A stretch of DNA of 64,000 nucleotides from Magnaporthiopsis rhizophila (lineage: Eukaryota; Ascomycota; Sordariomycetes; Magnaporthales; Magnaporthaceae). The notes under the pieces are model-generated. The model ran no database searches and had not been told where the DNA came from. It saw nothing but the letters and a program-made list of their open reading frames with translations. Both the position numbers and the translations under genes were made by a program. The stretch spans positions 124,001 to 188,000 of the forward strand of contig PYSS01000043.1 of NCBI GenBank assembly GCA_003049465.1. Direction: 5' to 3'. How positions within the stretch are numbered: position 1 is the stretch's first letter; every line of letters starts with the position of its first letter. Positions 10,617-22,018 of the stretch are shown here, in pieces.

Positions 10617-11722
10617 TCATTGCTGCTTCTTGGATTCAGACTTGGCGCTGGAATCTGTGGATACCGTCGAAGTTGACAAAGCCGGAGGGGTGGAGTCCGA
10701 ACCAGGGCTGGCTGGGGTTGCTGTCTTGTCGGCAACCTGCTCTGCGTCCTTTTCACCATTATGTGATCGGATGGCCGTCTCGACCTGCCATATAGCCCGC
10801 TCGAGCTCGACCTCGAGCTGGGGTAGGTCGAGGGCCTCGGTCATGCGCCGCCCGTTGTCCTGCGAGAGGAGCATGGTTTCGCCCTCCGGATGCAGGGGCG
10901 CCGCGTCGGGCTTGGGGTGGTCGATCTTGCCGGCCTCCAAGATTGGGGGTTCCTCGGCGGCGGGCTCGGAAGCCGCAGGTAGAGGGTGTTTTTGGTTCCC
11001 GTAGACCTGATCCAGGATCGGCGACGGGATCAATGTGAACAAGTTCTTCTGCAGGAGGAGCTGGATGTGGCGTCCGCCTGCGAGAGCCCTCCAGTGCGAC
11101 CAGGCGCGGTAGACGAGGTAGAAGAAGGGCAAGTTGGGTACACTGTGTATAGCGCCACGCCGTTAGCAGAGGTTTCGGGCCAGGTCACTAGCGTCCCATG
11201 GTCGTCTTGATCTCTCTCACGGTCCTGGATTCCTAAGCGGGGCAAAAAAACCTACATAGGAACCAGAGCAACGGGTGCGGTGAAAGGCATGCCCACGAAA
11301 CACCAGATCAGCCGTTTCCTGTGCAGCCCTTCGCGCTCCGTGCTCATGGTGTGGAGGATCTCCGGGACCTGGTGTGGCTGGATGAGGGTGCGCGGGTAGA
11401 CGACCTCGGCCCTGGCGGATTTGTCCCCGCCAGCCTTCTCCGTGGCCGCCGCCGCCGCCTCGACGCTCCGCCGCGCGGCTGCGGTGAGCGGCGGCACAGA
11501 CTTGAGACCCCACTCCTCAAAGGGGATGCGGCGGAAGGCGTAGTTGCCGTACTCGACCACCTTGCGCTGCCAGCCGCCCTCGTTCTTCTCCCAGCTGGCC
11601 CAGACGCGCGCGGCCCTGTCCTGAACCTTGTCCATCACAGTCCGCTTTTCGTTCGCGGCCGGCGCGCGCTTGCAGTACAGCAGCGTGCGCCGCGTGGAGA
11701 CGGGGAGGAGATAGAGGCGCAT
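10617..11722 (-). CDS. Mitochondrial K+/H+ exchange-related protein
   Basis: Fungal member of the mitochondrial K+-H+ exchange-related family, which includes yeast YDL183C. Its exact role is not settled; it is thought to act in the inner membrane in potassium/proton homeostasis. Two exons, 11722-11256 and 11142-10617, encode 330 aa. The start MRLYLLPVSTRRTLLYCKR is the family signature. It is followed by VWASWEKNEGGWQRKVVEYG, IPFEEWGLKSVPPL and, across the intron, a hydrophobic stretch (MPFTAPVALVP then NLPFFYLVYRAWSHWRA). The junction AT|T gives Ile and uses a GTAGGT donor and an ACACAG acceptor. The last 130 residues are polar and acidic with Ser/Thr-rich low complexity. It converges with the upstream neighbour and is divergent from SRF1. 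Confidence 0.88.
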
Positions 11723-13205
11723 AGTTTGTCCCGTCTTTTTATTATTTCGAGGCGCGGTATGGATTATGCAGAGATGTCGATATATTCGAATAGGGTAGCG
11801 AAAGGCGAGCGTAAGACGGAGCGGCCCAGCGCAAAAGGAGCTCGTAGTTTTCTCTTTCTAGACTTTTCTTTTCTGTCTTCTGTCTCGGGAACCCTGAGCA
11901 GTATAACCTACTGCCCGAGTCTCAACAAATTCCTGCACAGCCCAGGAGTTCACCGACGCGCGTCGAGCGTAGAGGCCTCCATCGTCGTCGTCGACCCGAG
12001 GGGCAAATTTGATTCAATGCTGGGAGTGGACAAGCTAGCCCGTGGCGGAAAATGTGGGATGTCGAGATGGTAGGCTCGAATCGGGGCTCCGGCCCTTGCA
12101 GGCAGTTGAAGCTCTTGAAACTGGCACAGGCTGAGCTCGCAAAATCGCAGGCAGCGCGTCACGTTTCGCTGGGCACAAGCTGGACAAGTGGCAGGAGATA
12201 TCAACTACGTCGCCGCGGGACAAACGTGATAGCGTGTTTGGCCGTGGTAGGTTGTCTCTGGAATTGGAATCCTAGCTCGTGCATTGCTTGCCAGCCCGCC
12301 TGGTGCTCCGCAAATCTTGGATTTTTCTTCTTCTTCGTCAGTCGCGTGGTAGCCATGACGACATGCGCCCCAAAGTCGTGGGTCCGGTGGCCATCTGGAG
12401 TCGACGTTAGCAAGGTACAAGTCTTGGGGAAGCTCCAGCGCCCCTGATTTGGTTCCATTGCTGTGGAGCTGTGCTGTTCTGCACCCAGGCGGCCAAGCTC
12501 GCTATCGAGCATTAATCTTGCTCTGGGCAACTAGGGAGTGCCTAACAACAAGGTAACAGCAGGCACGGACGGCGAGCTGGCATTATTGACTTTTTAAGCT
12601 TACTGAAGTTCTTATGAGGGACCCAAGAGCGCAATCATCGCGAGGAGATGGCAGTTGCTCTGTGGCTTGCCAAAACCATTTGATCGGATTTGTGAGGACG
12701 CTGAATACCGAAGACAGGCCAGAGTGGCGCGCACTCGGCATGCTGAGGGAACCTAGACTCACTCTTGACTGGCCCACTAGCGCACCACGGGGCGAGCAGG
12801 CAGAGGGACGGGGATGAGGCCTCAATTCAATCGTGCTGGCTAGCGCCTCCCGTCCGCAGCATCGGACCAGGGTGCATACGCGCTGCCGAGCCAGCTTTTC
12901 CGAGCAGCTCAATTGCCCCAAACTTTTTTTGCGTTCCGCGCCTTCCATCTCACTCAGCCGAATTAGGGCTACAGGTGCTATCGCCAGCCACGTCCAACCC
13001 TCGTCTCCCACCTCACCTGGTGCACAACCAAAATGAGCGACGGGCGTATTGCCACTTAGCCCGGCGAATCTGGAGGCCGCAATAGTCGATCCAACATTCC
13101 TTTGTCGCTCCGCGCATTCCAGTCTTGCCCAAAGGCCTACCATCGACAAGCATCCCCGCGCCTGCCAGCTCCTCTTCCCAGGACGGAAGGCGACTCGCCC
13201 GAGCG
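11723..13205. other. Divergent intergenic region
   Basis: About 1.5 kb between the start codons of the K+/H+ exchange-related gene and SRF1. Open frames are short and overlap on both strands with no family likeness. It presumably holds both promoters and leaders. Confidence 0.45.
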
Positions 13206-14412
13206 ATGGCCGGGGTCAGGCAGATCAGGACGCTGCCGCGTGAGTCCCCAGCCAGCCGTTCATTGTGTCGCTGCGCATCCCACTGACGGCCCGTGACTCG
13301 ACAACGCAGCATGGATTGAATCATATAGCCCCCGGCTCCGCGACGCCCCGTCCGCGGAGCATCTGAGCCCGCCCGAGCCGCAACTCCCGCCCGCCTCTGT
13401 CCTGCCCCAGCACAACAGCCTTCCCTCGCAACCCAAGCGGCCTGCGCATAGCAGTGGCAGTAGCACCAACAACCGCGGTGCCAGCCGCGCGGGCAGCCAA
13501 AAGAAGCAACAGCAAGCCGACGCCCCAGGGCAGCCCGTGGACGGATATGCCGACTCATCGCAGGAACGCTTGCAGCCCCCGTTGAAGAGTCGCCGCCGCC
13601 CGCGCAACCTCCAGCAGTTCTTCACTGGCAAGGGCCCCAGCCGCTGGGACCACCTGCGCTCCGCCGACCCCGTCATCGTCCCCAACAGGACTCCCGAGGC
13701 GCAGCAGTCCTGGCGCGACTTTATTGCGGCCTCCAGCTACGGCGGCAACCACGGTGGCCCCCACGAGCGCTCCGAGATCGTTGACGACGAGTTTTTCGAG
13801 CGTCTACAGCCTGGCCTCAACGACCCTGTGCGCCTGCCCCCGGCTGGCGGGTCCGGCGTCGGCGTCACCAAGGCTGGGACCAGCAGGCGGGCCTCGGCCA
13901 GGGCCCGCGCCCGCGCCGCCACACCTTTCCTCGAACGACTCCTGCTGATTCCTGTCCGCCATCCATTGGGTCCTCTTTTCTCCCGCTTGATCGTGCTCTC
14001 GACATCTATCGTTGCCCTGGCCCTCTCGGCCACCATCGTCCAGGAAGCGAGGAGTGGCAGTGGATCTATATACGGCAGCATCGAGGAGCGGGGTCAGGCC
14101 ATATTTGCCATTGCCGTCGACTCGGTAGCCATCCCTTACATCGGCTACATCACATGGGACGACCACATGGGCAAGCCCCTGGGTCTGCGACAGGCAAAGG
14201 AGCGAGTGAAGCTCATCCTAATGGATCTCTTCTTCATCATGTTCAAAGCAGCCAGCACGGGTCTTGCGTTTGAGACGCTCATATACACTAGGGTTCACTC
14301 CACGTTCGGTCTGCTACGCGTCCTCGCGGCCTTCGAGTTGATTGGGCTGGTTTCGTGGGCAACGACTCTGATTGCCAATGTATTCAGAGTTGTGGAGCGC
14401 CTCGGTGGCTGA
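13206..14412 (+). CDS. SRF1-like regulator of phospholipase D
   Basis: Fungal integral membrane protein resembling Srf1, described in yeast as a regulator of phospholipase D (Spo14). Two exons, 13206-13239 and 13310-14412, give 378 aa. The short first exon is needed for the conserved start: RTLP splices to PWIESYSP through a GTGAGT donor and a CGCAG acceptor, rebuilding a Pro codon. A long polar N-terminal half contains polyproline and Gln patches, then SWRDFIAASSYGG and RSEIVDDEFFERLQPG, which are typical of the family. The C-terminal half has about four membrane segments, starting at FSRLIVLSTSIVALALSATI. No other ATG lies in the first-exon frame after an upstream stop, which fixes the start. 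Confidence 0.82.
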
Positions 14413-15151
14413 AGATCACTCCCTCCTCCCTGCCTCATTTCCCTGTTTCGGAGGCTAGTAACCTCTGATCACCCGTTTCCACCGGCCAAGTGTCAAAAGA
14501 GCAGCTACTTCCAGCTGTCATACTTGCCAAGGCCTTTCCATCCCTTCATAGCCAAATCCGCGTCATGCATGCAACCTCAATGCCACCACTTAATGGGCCA
14601 TAGGACTTTCACTACTAGTGGCAGTGCATCGCCTGATAATTGCCCGAATCCTAGAAACGAGCATCAACAGATACCCCCTAGACGCATTTTTGTGTCTTTT
14701 ACGATTATTGCATTGTTTTTGCTTTGATTTCTTTCCTTAGTATTCCCATCAGTTTTCAAGTCCCGTCGACTCTGCGTTGGCAGGGCGATGTGTAGGACTA
14801 TGGATTCTCATGTTCGAAAAGAGAAGCCGACCAAGACCAGGATAGGGCATCCCCAAGGAGAAATGAGGGAACGAACAGTCTTGGCAGTTGGAGGAGTCAG
14901 TACGGCTCCATCCACAGGGAAACGGTATTCACTAGGTAGCGAATGGATGTTTAGAGTCGGAAGCAGCTTCAGACACAAATAAACATCGCTGTTGCGGACC
15001 TGTGCAACACAACCGCCAGTTCTCCAGCGTGCATGAAAGCGCCGCTCGGTACAATATCCATCCACAAGCTGCACCGGACATGTGTTTCTCAAACATTGAT
15101 CGTTTGTCTGTCAGAATGACCACCTGAATGCGGGACGAGACAGACCCGTGT
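14413..15151. other. Convergent 3' spacer
   Basis: This lies between the 3' ends of SRF1 and DPB3. No frame is supportable. A T-rich run at about 14692-14735 is compatible with 3' end formation. Confidence 0.45.
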
Positions 15152-16082
15152 CTAACCAGTCATCTCGACGTCGTCGTCCGCATCATGACTACCGCCGCCC
15201 TTGCGGCCCGCCTGCCTCATCTCAAGCTCCAGCTGAGCGCTGGGATCGTCCTCGGACACGATGCTGGCGCGGTGACCGTTGACGGCGGCGGCGGCGGCGG
15301 CGGCACCGGAAGACGAGGACGAGGCCGCGGCACCACCCTTGGCGGATGCGCCGTTACTCTGGCGGTGAACAGCAGCTCCTTTGCCGTTCACAGCGGAGGA
15401 CTTTTGGCGCTTGCCGTTGGGCGCCGCGGCGGCCAGCTGCGAGTCGCCCTCGCCGGCGTTCTCTCCATCGTCATTGGGCCTGTCGCCCCTGAGCTTGGCC
15501 TGGGTCGCCGCGGCCTGCTCCCTGATCTGCTTGTAGGGCTGCGTCTTGGGCACGATATCCTGCAGGAACTCTAGGTTCTCCTGGTGCTGGACCGCGTTGG
15601 CTATAGTGTGGTGGCTTCGCGGTCAATACCGCGCCGGAAACAAACCATCTTGGGCCGGGATTCATAGTGGCGGAGGGAGGGGCTCAGGAGGAGGGGGGCT
15701 TACACAAGTCCTTGTACTGAATGTTTCGCCTGGGCTTGCGGTCCATCTTGGCCATATTATGTGCTTCGCCCGCGATGTGCTGGATGAACATCTCCTGCCC
15801 GAGCAAACAAAGACATAAGTACACAGCCGACGAGATTCACCAGCTAGTTTGAAATATCCATCTTACCGTGGCGAGCGTTATGATGAAGGCTGCATTGTTG
15901 GAGCAGACGTTGATGTCCGGGTCGACGGCTACAATCTTCTTCACCCTCGTCACTTGGCCGCATGTACCAGGTCAGAGATTTTACATGGCAGATATGGATG
16001 CAAGCAAGACAGGCTTACATGGGAGTTGAGTCTGGCCCGTGGCCTCCCTCCGGGGAGGAATTGCCGTAGTGTTATAAGGCAT
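15152..16082 (-). CDS. DNA polymerase epsilon subunit (Dpb3-type histone fold)
   Basis: Small histone-fold subunit of the leading-strand replicative polymerase, acting in the nucleus with a Dpb4-type partner. Four exons, 16082-16019, 15952-15867, 15794-15704 and 15600-15152, encode 229 aa. The N-terminal histone fold includes TRVKKIVAVDPDINVCSNNA, FIITLATEMFIQHIA, EEAH-type EAHNMAKMDRKPRRNI and YKDLSNAVQHQENLEFLQD, followed by VPKTQPYKQIREQA. All four intron junctions keep frame. The C-terminal half is low complexity with an alanine run encoded by repeated GCC near 15283-15303, and an acidic DADDDVEM end. It could in principle be another CBF/NF-Y-like subunit, but the PRRNIQYKDL motif favours Dpb3. 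Confidence 0.87.
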
Positions 16083-16865
16083 GGGAGGGTGAGGGTGCCA
16101 AGAACCAGGTTCCCTTTTTCGATGTTGGGATCACTAAGATAAAATGAGTCGATCGGTGGGTTTGAGGGCAAACCGGATAAGGAGGATGTATATCAAGCAA
16201 ATGGTATTGGGTTGCCGAGAGTCACAGGTCGCACTCACGAAGCCGTGAGAACTTGTAGAGCGCAGATCCCTCACGCGTCGAGGCTCGTCCGCCGCTGACG
16301 CGATGCCACGGCGGGTGCTAGGCCCACTATTTTCCCGCCCACAGGGGTTGCCTCAAGGTGGCAGGTACCGATGTCCGCGGCCCCGTGACGGGAGGCAATG
16401 CAACGACACCAGAGAACGGGTTACATGAATGCAGAAACCACGCACAGATACCGGCCTAGGTGCCTGCGCCGTATTCTATCCACAAAGTCTGTTAATACCT
16501 ATGGAAATCACCTGGTGCCTCCTGTCACCCGTTTCCAGGCAGTGGACAGCTTTATGCCAAGCCGATCTTGTAGCCAACCGTCGGATCAGAAGTGGAGTCT
16601 GCAGACCTTACGTAACCGCATTCGGCAGACCACGCACGTCGCTGCAGCCGATCACCAAAGTGGCTGCAGGATTCGAGGCTGACAAGCACTGGATTACAGA
16701 TGCCCAGGAGCTTGCGGACAGGGACATCATCAAGATATTGGATGATCTGATAACCGCGAAGAGACGCAACATTCTGCCATCCACTTCGAGGACCGCATCG
16801 TCCGTCCGCTCCGTCCTGCTACCAGGCCGCAGTACTCAGCTAGCCATGTTCGCACGGCGCATACC
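16083..16865. other. Divergent DPB3/CLC intergenic region
   Basis: This lies between the start codons of DPB3 and the CLC gene. A 146-codon open frame at 16429-16869 has no family resemblance and runs into the CLC start, so it is more likely CLC 5' leader. No RNA gene is visible. Confidence 0.45.
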
Positions 16866-19800
16866 ATGAACTCCAGAACCTCCTCCTACTCCTCCGACGT
16901 CCACCAGCAGCAGCCACCACGCCGCCCGAATCTCACAAACCGCCTCTCGACTGCATTTTCTACTGCAGAGACTGGCGATCTGTCTGACGAGCCGGGCGTT
17001 GCCGCAGAGCATCAGATCGAGGAGGAGATCGCGGAGATCAAAAGATATGAGGTGCGAACCATCTCTGCTCTCCGCTGCTGCGTGACGAGCCACGAAACCC
17101 CGACGCTGACGATGCGCGCAAACACTACAGGACTTCACAACTATAGGTACAATTATGCGCCCGCGCCCCGACGACCCCGCTTAGTAGGATAGCATGTCGG
17201 CATCACCCGACACCAGATTTCCTGGCTGACCTTGGAACCCCCTCATCGGATGCAGATTGGGTGCAGGATGCGGCGCGTGAGCAGCTCCGCAGGAACGCGC
17301 GGCGGCGGCGGCGGCAGGCTAGTGTCTACGACAACAGCTACGTAGGCTGGAGAAGCTGGGCGGCCGAGTCGTACGAGGCGGCCCAGGGCTGGATTGTCGT
17401 CACCATCATCGGCGCCGCCATTGGGCTCAATGCAGCCTTCCTCAACATCGTCACCGAGTGGTTATCCGACATCAGGCTGGGCCACTGCAAGACCGCCTTC
17501 TATCTGAACGAGAACTTCTGTTGCTGGGGAGAGGACAATGGTGAGTTCACCATGCGTGTCGCGTAACGACCTCTGGGGGCGCTTGGCTGACGGGCGACGG
17601 CTTCGGAGAGCAGGGTGTGCGGACTGGCAGCCATGGACGGGCTTCGGATTTTTCAACTACATCATATACATCCTCTTTGCGGTAAGGCAACAGCTCAGCG
17701 CCTTCACTCCCCCACATGCTCACAGGCGACACGAAACGTCGTCATTATCAACCCGCGAGCTCTGACACCCTTTTAGACCCTCTTCGCGTTCACAGCGGCG
17801 ACGCTCGTCAAGGCTTTTGCCCCTTACGCGGCCGGCTCCGGCATATCGGAGATCAAGTGCATTATCGCGGGGTTTGTGATGAAGGGGTTCCTCGGCTTCT
17901 GGACGCTGCTTATCAAGTCCATCTGCCTACCGCTCGCCATCGGGTCCGGCCTGTCGGTGGGCAAGGAGGGGCCAAGCGTGCACTACGCCGTCTGCACCGG
18001 CAACGTCATATCGCGCATGTTCGACAAGTACCGCCGCAATGCGTCCAAGACGCGCGAAATCCTCAGCGCTTGTGCCGCCGCCGGTGTGGCCGTTGCCTTT
18101 GGAAGCCCCATCGGCGGCGTCCTATTCTCGCTGGAAGAAATGTCGAGCTATTTCCCGCTCAAGACTCTGTGGCGAAGCTACTTCTGCGCCCTCGTCGCCA
18201 CGGCCGTGCTGGCCGCCATGAACCCGTTCCGCACAGGCCAGTTGGTCATGTTTCAGGTCCATTACGACCGCTCGTGGCACTTTTTCGAGGTCGCCTTCTT
18301 CGCCATTATAGGCATCTTCGGCGGTCTCTACGGCGCCTTTGTCATCAAGTGGAACTTGCGCGTGCAGGCCTTCCGCAAAAAGTATCTTTCGCAGCACGCC
18401 GTCCTTGAGGCGACGCTTTTGGCCGCCACCACGGCCATCGTCTGCTACCCCAACGCCTTCCTCCGCATCGAGATGACGGAGAGCATGGAGATCCTGTTCC
18501 TGGAATGCGAAGGCGCAGAGGACTATCATGGCCTCTGTGAGCCTAAGAACCGGGGCTGGAACGTAATGTCCCTGATCATCGCAACAGTGCTACGCGTCTT
18601 TTTCGTCATCATCTCGTACGGATGCAAGGTGCCCGCGGGCATCTTCGTGCCGTCCATGGCCATCGGCGCGTCGTTTGGCCGAGCCGTCGGAACCGTGGTG
18701 CAGGCGCTCCAGGAAGCGTACCCAGGCAGCGTCTTCTTCTCGTCATGCCAACCAGATGTGCCGTGTATAACTCCTGGGACGTATGCGTTCCTAGGCGCCG
18801 CAGCGGCCCTGAGCGGCATCATGCACATCACCGTATCGGTCGTCGTCATCATGTTTGAGCTCACGGGCGCGCTCAACTACATCCTCCCGACCATGATCGT
18901 GGTGGGGATCACAAAGGCGGTCAGCGAAATGTGCGGCAAGGGCGGCATTGCGGACCGCATGATTTGGTTCAGCGGCTTCCCTTATTTGGACAGCAAGGAG
19001 GAACACAACTTCGGAGTGCCCGTGTCGGCTGTCATGACGCCTGACGTCGACGCCATTCCAGTGTCAGGCATGACCATGGACGCGATCGAGCGCCTCCTCG
19101 ATAAGGAGGACTACCAGGGCTTTCCGGTCGTTGAGGACGATGTCAGGGGCGATGACGGTGCCAGCATAGCCGATACGTTGGCCGATGGTATCGGCGCAGG
19201 CGCTGGCCCGGATGGGTCTCGACCCAGACAAATCCTTGTCGGGTTCATTGGGCGCACGGAGCTGCGCTATGCGGTCGACAGGGTCAAGCGCGAAAACCGC
19301 ATCAGACCCTCGACCAGGTGCACGTTTTCGCCGCCTGCAACGCGCATCTCGGCGACGCCGATAACGCCCACCACGGCACTTGGTGGCAACACCTTGGACG
19401 GCTTGGGCACCAGCGTTGGCGGTAGTGAACCTGGTGGCGCAGTCAACTTCTCGAGGTATGTTGACCCGACGCCGGTGACAGTACACCCACGACTGCCACT
19501 GGAGACGGTCATGGAACTGTTCCGTAAGATTGGCCCGCGAGTGATCCTGATCGAGCACCGCGGGCGGCTGTTGGGCCTCGTCACGGTTAAGGACTGCCTA
19601 AAGTACCAGTTCAAGGCCGAGGCGGCCGAGAGTGGTCACGTCAGCGGCAGCTCCCGCGTCGACGACAGGCAGGAGCGCATCTGGTTACTCCTCAGAGGTG
19701 CGGCCTGGTGGGTGGGCGGCAGGGTGTCGCTCGTGTCCGGAGGTCGCATCCGGCTAAGTGGGAGCTTCGACGAGCCTCGATCCGCAAGGGGACGGGGCGG

Positions 19801-19909
19801 CGGCGGGGTCGAGGACGACCACGACCACGACCACGAAGGCAGTGGGCATATCCTAGACGGCACTGAAGACATCGGGCACGAGGAAGGGGTGGAGCTGACG
19901 AGCAGATGA
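16866..19909 (+). CDS. CLC-family chloride channel/exchanger
   Basis: Endomembrane CLC protein of the Gef1/ClC-3-5 type that moves chloride, probably coupled to protons, to support acidification. Five exons, 16866-17051, 17131-17146, 17256-17540, 17614-17681 and 17777-19909, give 895 aa. Exon 2 is a 16-base micro-exon encoding DFTTI and the first base of Asp. Selectivity-filter motifs are GSGISE (205-210), GKEGP (247-251, Glu249 as gating glutamate) and PAGIFVPSMAIGASFGR. Two CBS domains follow the membrane part (VSAVMTPDVDAIPVSG... and VDPTPVTVHPRLPLETVM...). They are separated by a Gly/Ser-rich insert, and the tail has an alternating Asp-His run. The intact gating glutamate fits a transporter rather than a leak channel. 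Confidence 0.93.
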
Positions 19910-20260
19910 TGCTGTATTTATGTTTGGTGTAACGATACTAGCTTGGTACATTGGCGTGCCGACTACGTCTTTTGGTTTATACACATATACTGGATGAATT
20001 ATAGAGAAATATGCCTGTTAATTTCAATCCTCCTTCCCCTCCGCGGCCGATGTAACTCGATGACAAGTTCCCATTAACGCAGATACATTTGAAACACCGT
20101 CACGCCTGATACCAAGGAAACGTACAAAGGTAGAAAGAAGAGTTGGAAAGTCGACTGGTACGGTGCACGTACCCAGACGTTGCACCCAGCTCGCCGTCCC
20201 GAACAGAAAGCATGCTTGACGACAGTAAGCCATCTATACAATGCGTACCCTGGCAGCCCA
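19910..20260. other. Convergent 3' spacer
   Basis: Short spacer between the CLC gene and the His-rich gene, AT-richer than the flanking exons. It presumably contains both 3' UTRs; nothing else is seen. Confidence 0.5.
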
Positions 20261-20831
20261 TCAATAATCCCCACGCCGAGACCGGCCTCTCCGGCTGTCG
20301 TACACATAAACCGGCGCCGGGGCAGTCGTCTCCACCATGACGGGACGGGCGGCAGAGCCCGACCGGCGCCTGCTGTGGCTGTGGCGCCTGTTGCTGCTGC
20401 TGCGGTGTCCGTGCCCGTCGTGGTGGCGCCTATGGTGGTGCCGGTGGTGGTGGTGGTAGTCGTCGTCCTCCGGGTACACCGTGTACGACGATCGGGACCG
20501 GGACCGCGGCCGGGGGCTGCCGCTGCTGCCGACGTGCTGCTGGGGCGGGGAGCCTAGCCTGTCGCCGGTGCAGGAGCGGATAATCCATCTGCGCGGTGGT
20601 GTGTGTGTGTGTCAGATAAGGGGAGTTTTGTGTTTTTATCTTGTGGTTGAGGAGCCACCAAGAGATGGATGGAAGCGGAGGGTCTACTAACACGAGAAGC
20701 AGGACGCCGACGATGGACCCGATGACGATGCCGGCTATGGCGCCCGGGTCGCGGCCGATGCCGTCGTCCCGCGCTGTGGTGACGGCCTGGCGGCGCAGTA
20801 GGGGCGCTGTTCTTGATGGGATGGGCGCCAT
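20261..20831 (-). CDS. Small single-pass protein with His-rich tail
   Basis: Two exons, 20831-20692 and 20588-20261, encode 155 aa. The first ends inside the membrane segment (donor GTTAGT) and the second restores frame as V-W-I-I-R-S-C. The protein has a short extracellular or lumenal N-terminus, one membrane helix (AIAGIVIGSIVGVLLLVWII), then a basic, proline- and serine-rich cytosolic region. A histidine/arginine cluster follows, with HHHH and HHRRHHDGHGH-type runs after PEDDD. This layout resembles fungal single-pass sensor-like proteins, but there is no recognised ectodomain. The His cluster could bind metal; that is only a suggestion. Function unknown. Confidence 0.65.
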
Positions 20832-22018
20832 GGCCTTGACTGGAGAAGGGGCTGTGAGATGAATGGTTTTATTTATCTCCTGTGCAAGGTGATGGGGCAG
20901 TTTCGAGGAAACGAGGAGATTGATACGAAGTCGCCGCGAACCTTTCCAGTTCGTTTTGCTTGAGCCAGGAGACAGTGGCTTAACTTGAACAGCTCCCCCA
21001 AGGATCGCGAGTGACAAGGCTCGTGTCCTGCCAGTTTACCTGTTATTCTAACGTTGGAGAGACGTGGTATATAACGGGGTACCAATGATAGACAAATAGG
21101 TACCTAGGCGTGGGTCATGGTCGTGACCGTAAATACCAACCCCGGCAAGAGTACGGCAGTTCACCGGCTCTTATTTGATCTTCGGAGTCATGAAATCATC
21201 ATGCTGCCTCTCCTCTTGGCAGTTAATATCTGCCCCGACACTTGGGCTTTTCTCTCAAATGTCGTCGTCATGGTCGCAGTAGTTTCGGGGATGTGATTTG
21301 GGGTCGGACCGTCTGCAAGCGATCATCATGATGATGCAATTTGGCGGAGAGGCTTTGGGCGCCCGCATCCACGAATGGCAATGGCCGATGCCGATCGGCC
21401 ATCCGTCTCCAGTTTGGCTGGGCCTCGAATCCTCGAAAACAATGGGCGCCGGTGCCCAAGAATGTGAACAAATGATTGCAGAATAAGGGCCTGCAGAATA
21501 GAAGCCTGCAGTTCGGACATTGCTTATTGAAGCCTGTTGTCTAAACATATCTTGTAGATTGCTTTACTGTTACCTGCACATTTTCCTGCTTATTACATCC
21601 TTTCCCTCAAACAACCTCGCTCTACAGCATTTTATATGCGTAACGTGCTTGATATGGGACAGATAATAAATACACGAGGGAAAGTTCGCTGAAATAGCAC
21701 CAGGCAACAGTGGAAATGAGGTCGTCGTCTCCCAGTTCCAAATAGAACCCGGGCATTTGGAGCAAAGTTCAAGTTGTCAGAATGGGATTCTTTTTCTTTC
21801 AACATCCACCCCATATACCTCTCTATTAGGATTAATCACACCGAACTCTCCAGTCACAAATCACCGTCTATGCCTCTTCCCCTTCGTTTCCTGACCCCGA
21901 TATTACCACATCCCGAGTTTCTAACAAGCCAGGCCAAAAAGACGTCCCAATTCAGCCGACTCAACAAGGCCGTCTCATGCCTTCACAACTACAAACGCAG
22001 CGCGACATTCCCCGACGC
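20832..22018. other. Intergenic region upstream of the His-rich gene
   Basis: About 1.2 kb holding the promoter of the His-rich gene and the 3' region of the DUF3112 gene. Short overlapping frames only; no family hit. Confidence 0.45.

Noticed and set aside
16429..16869. 146-codon frame just upstream of the CLC gene
   Set aside because: No family likeness and overlapping the CLC start; more likely 5' leader.
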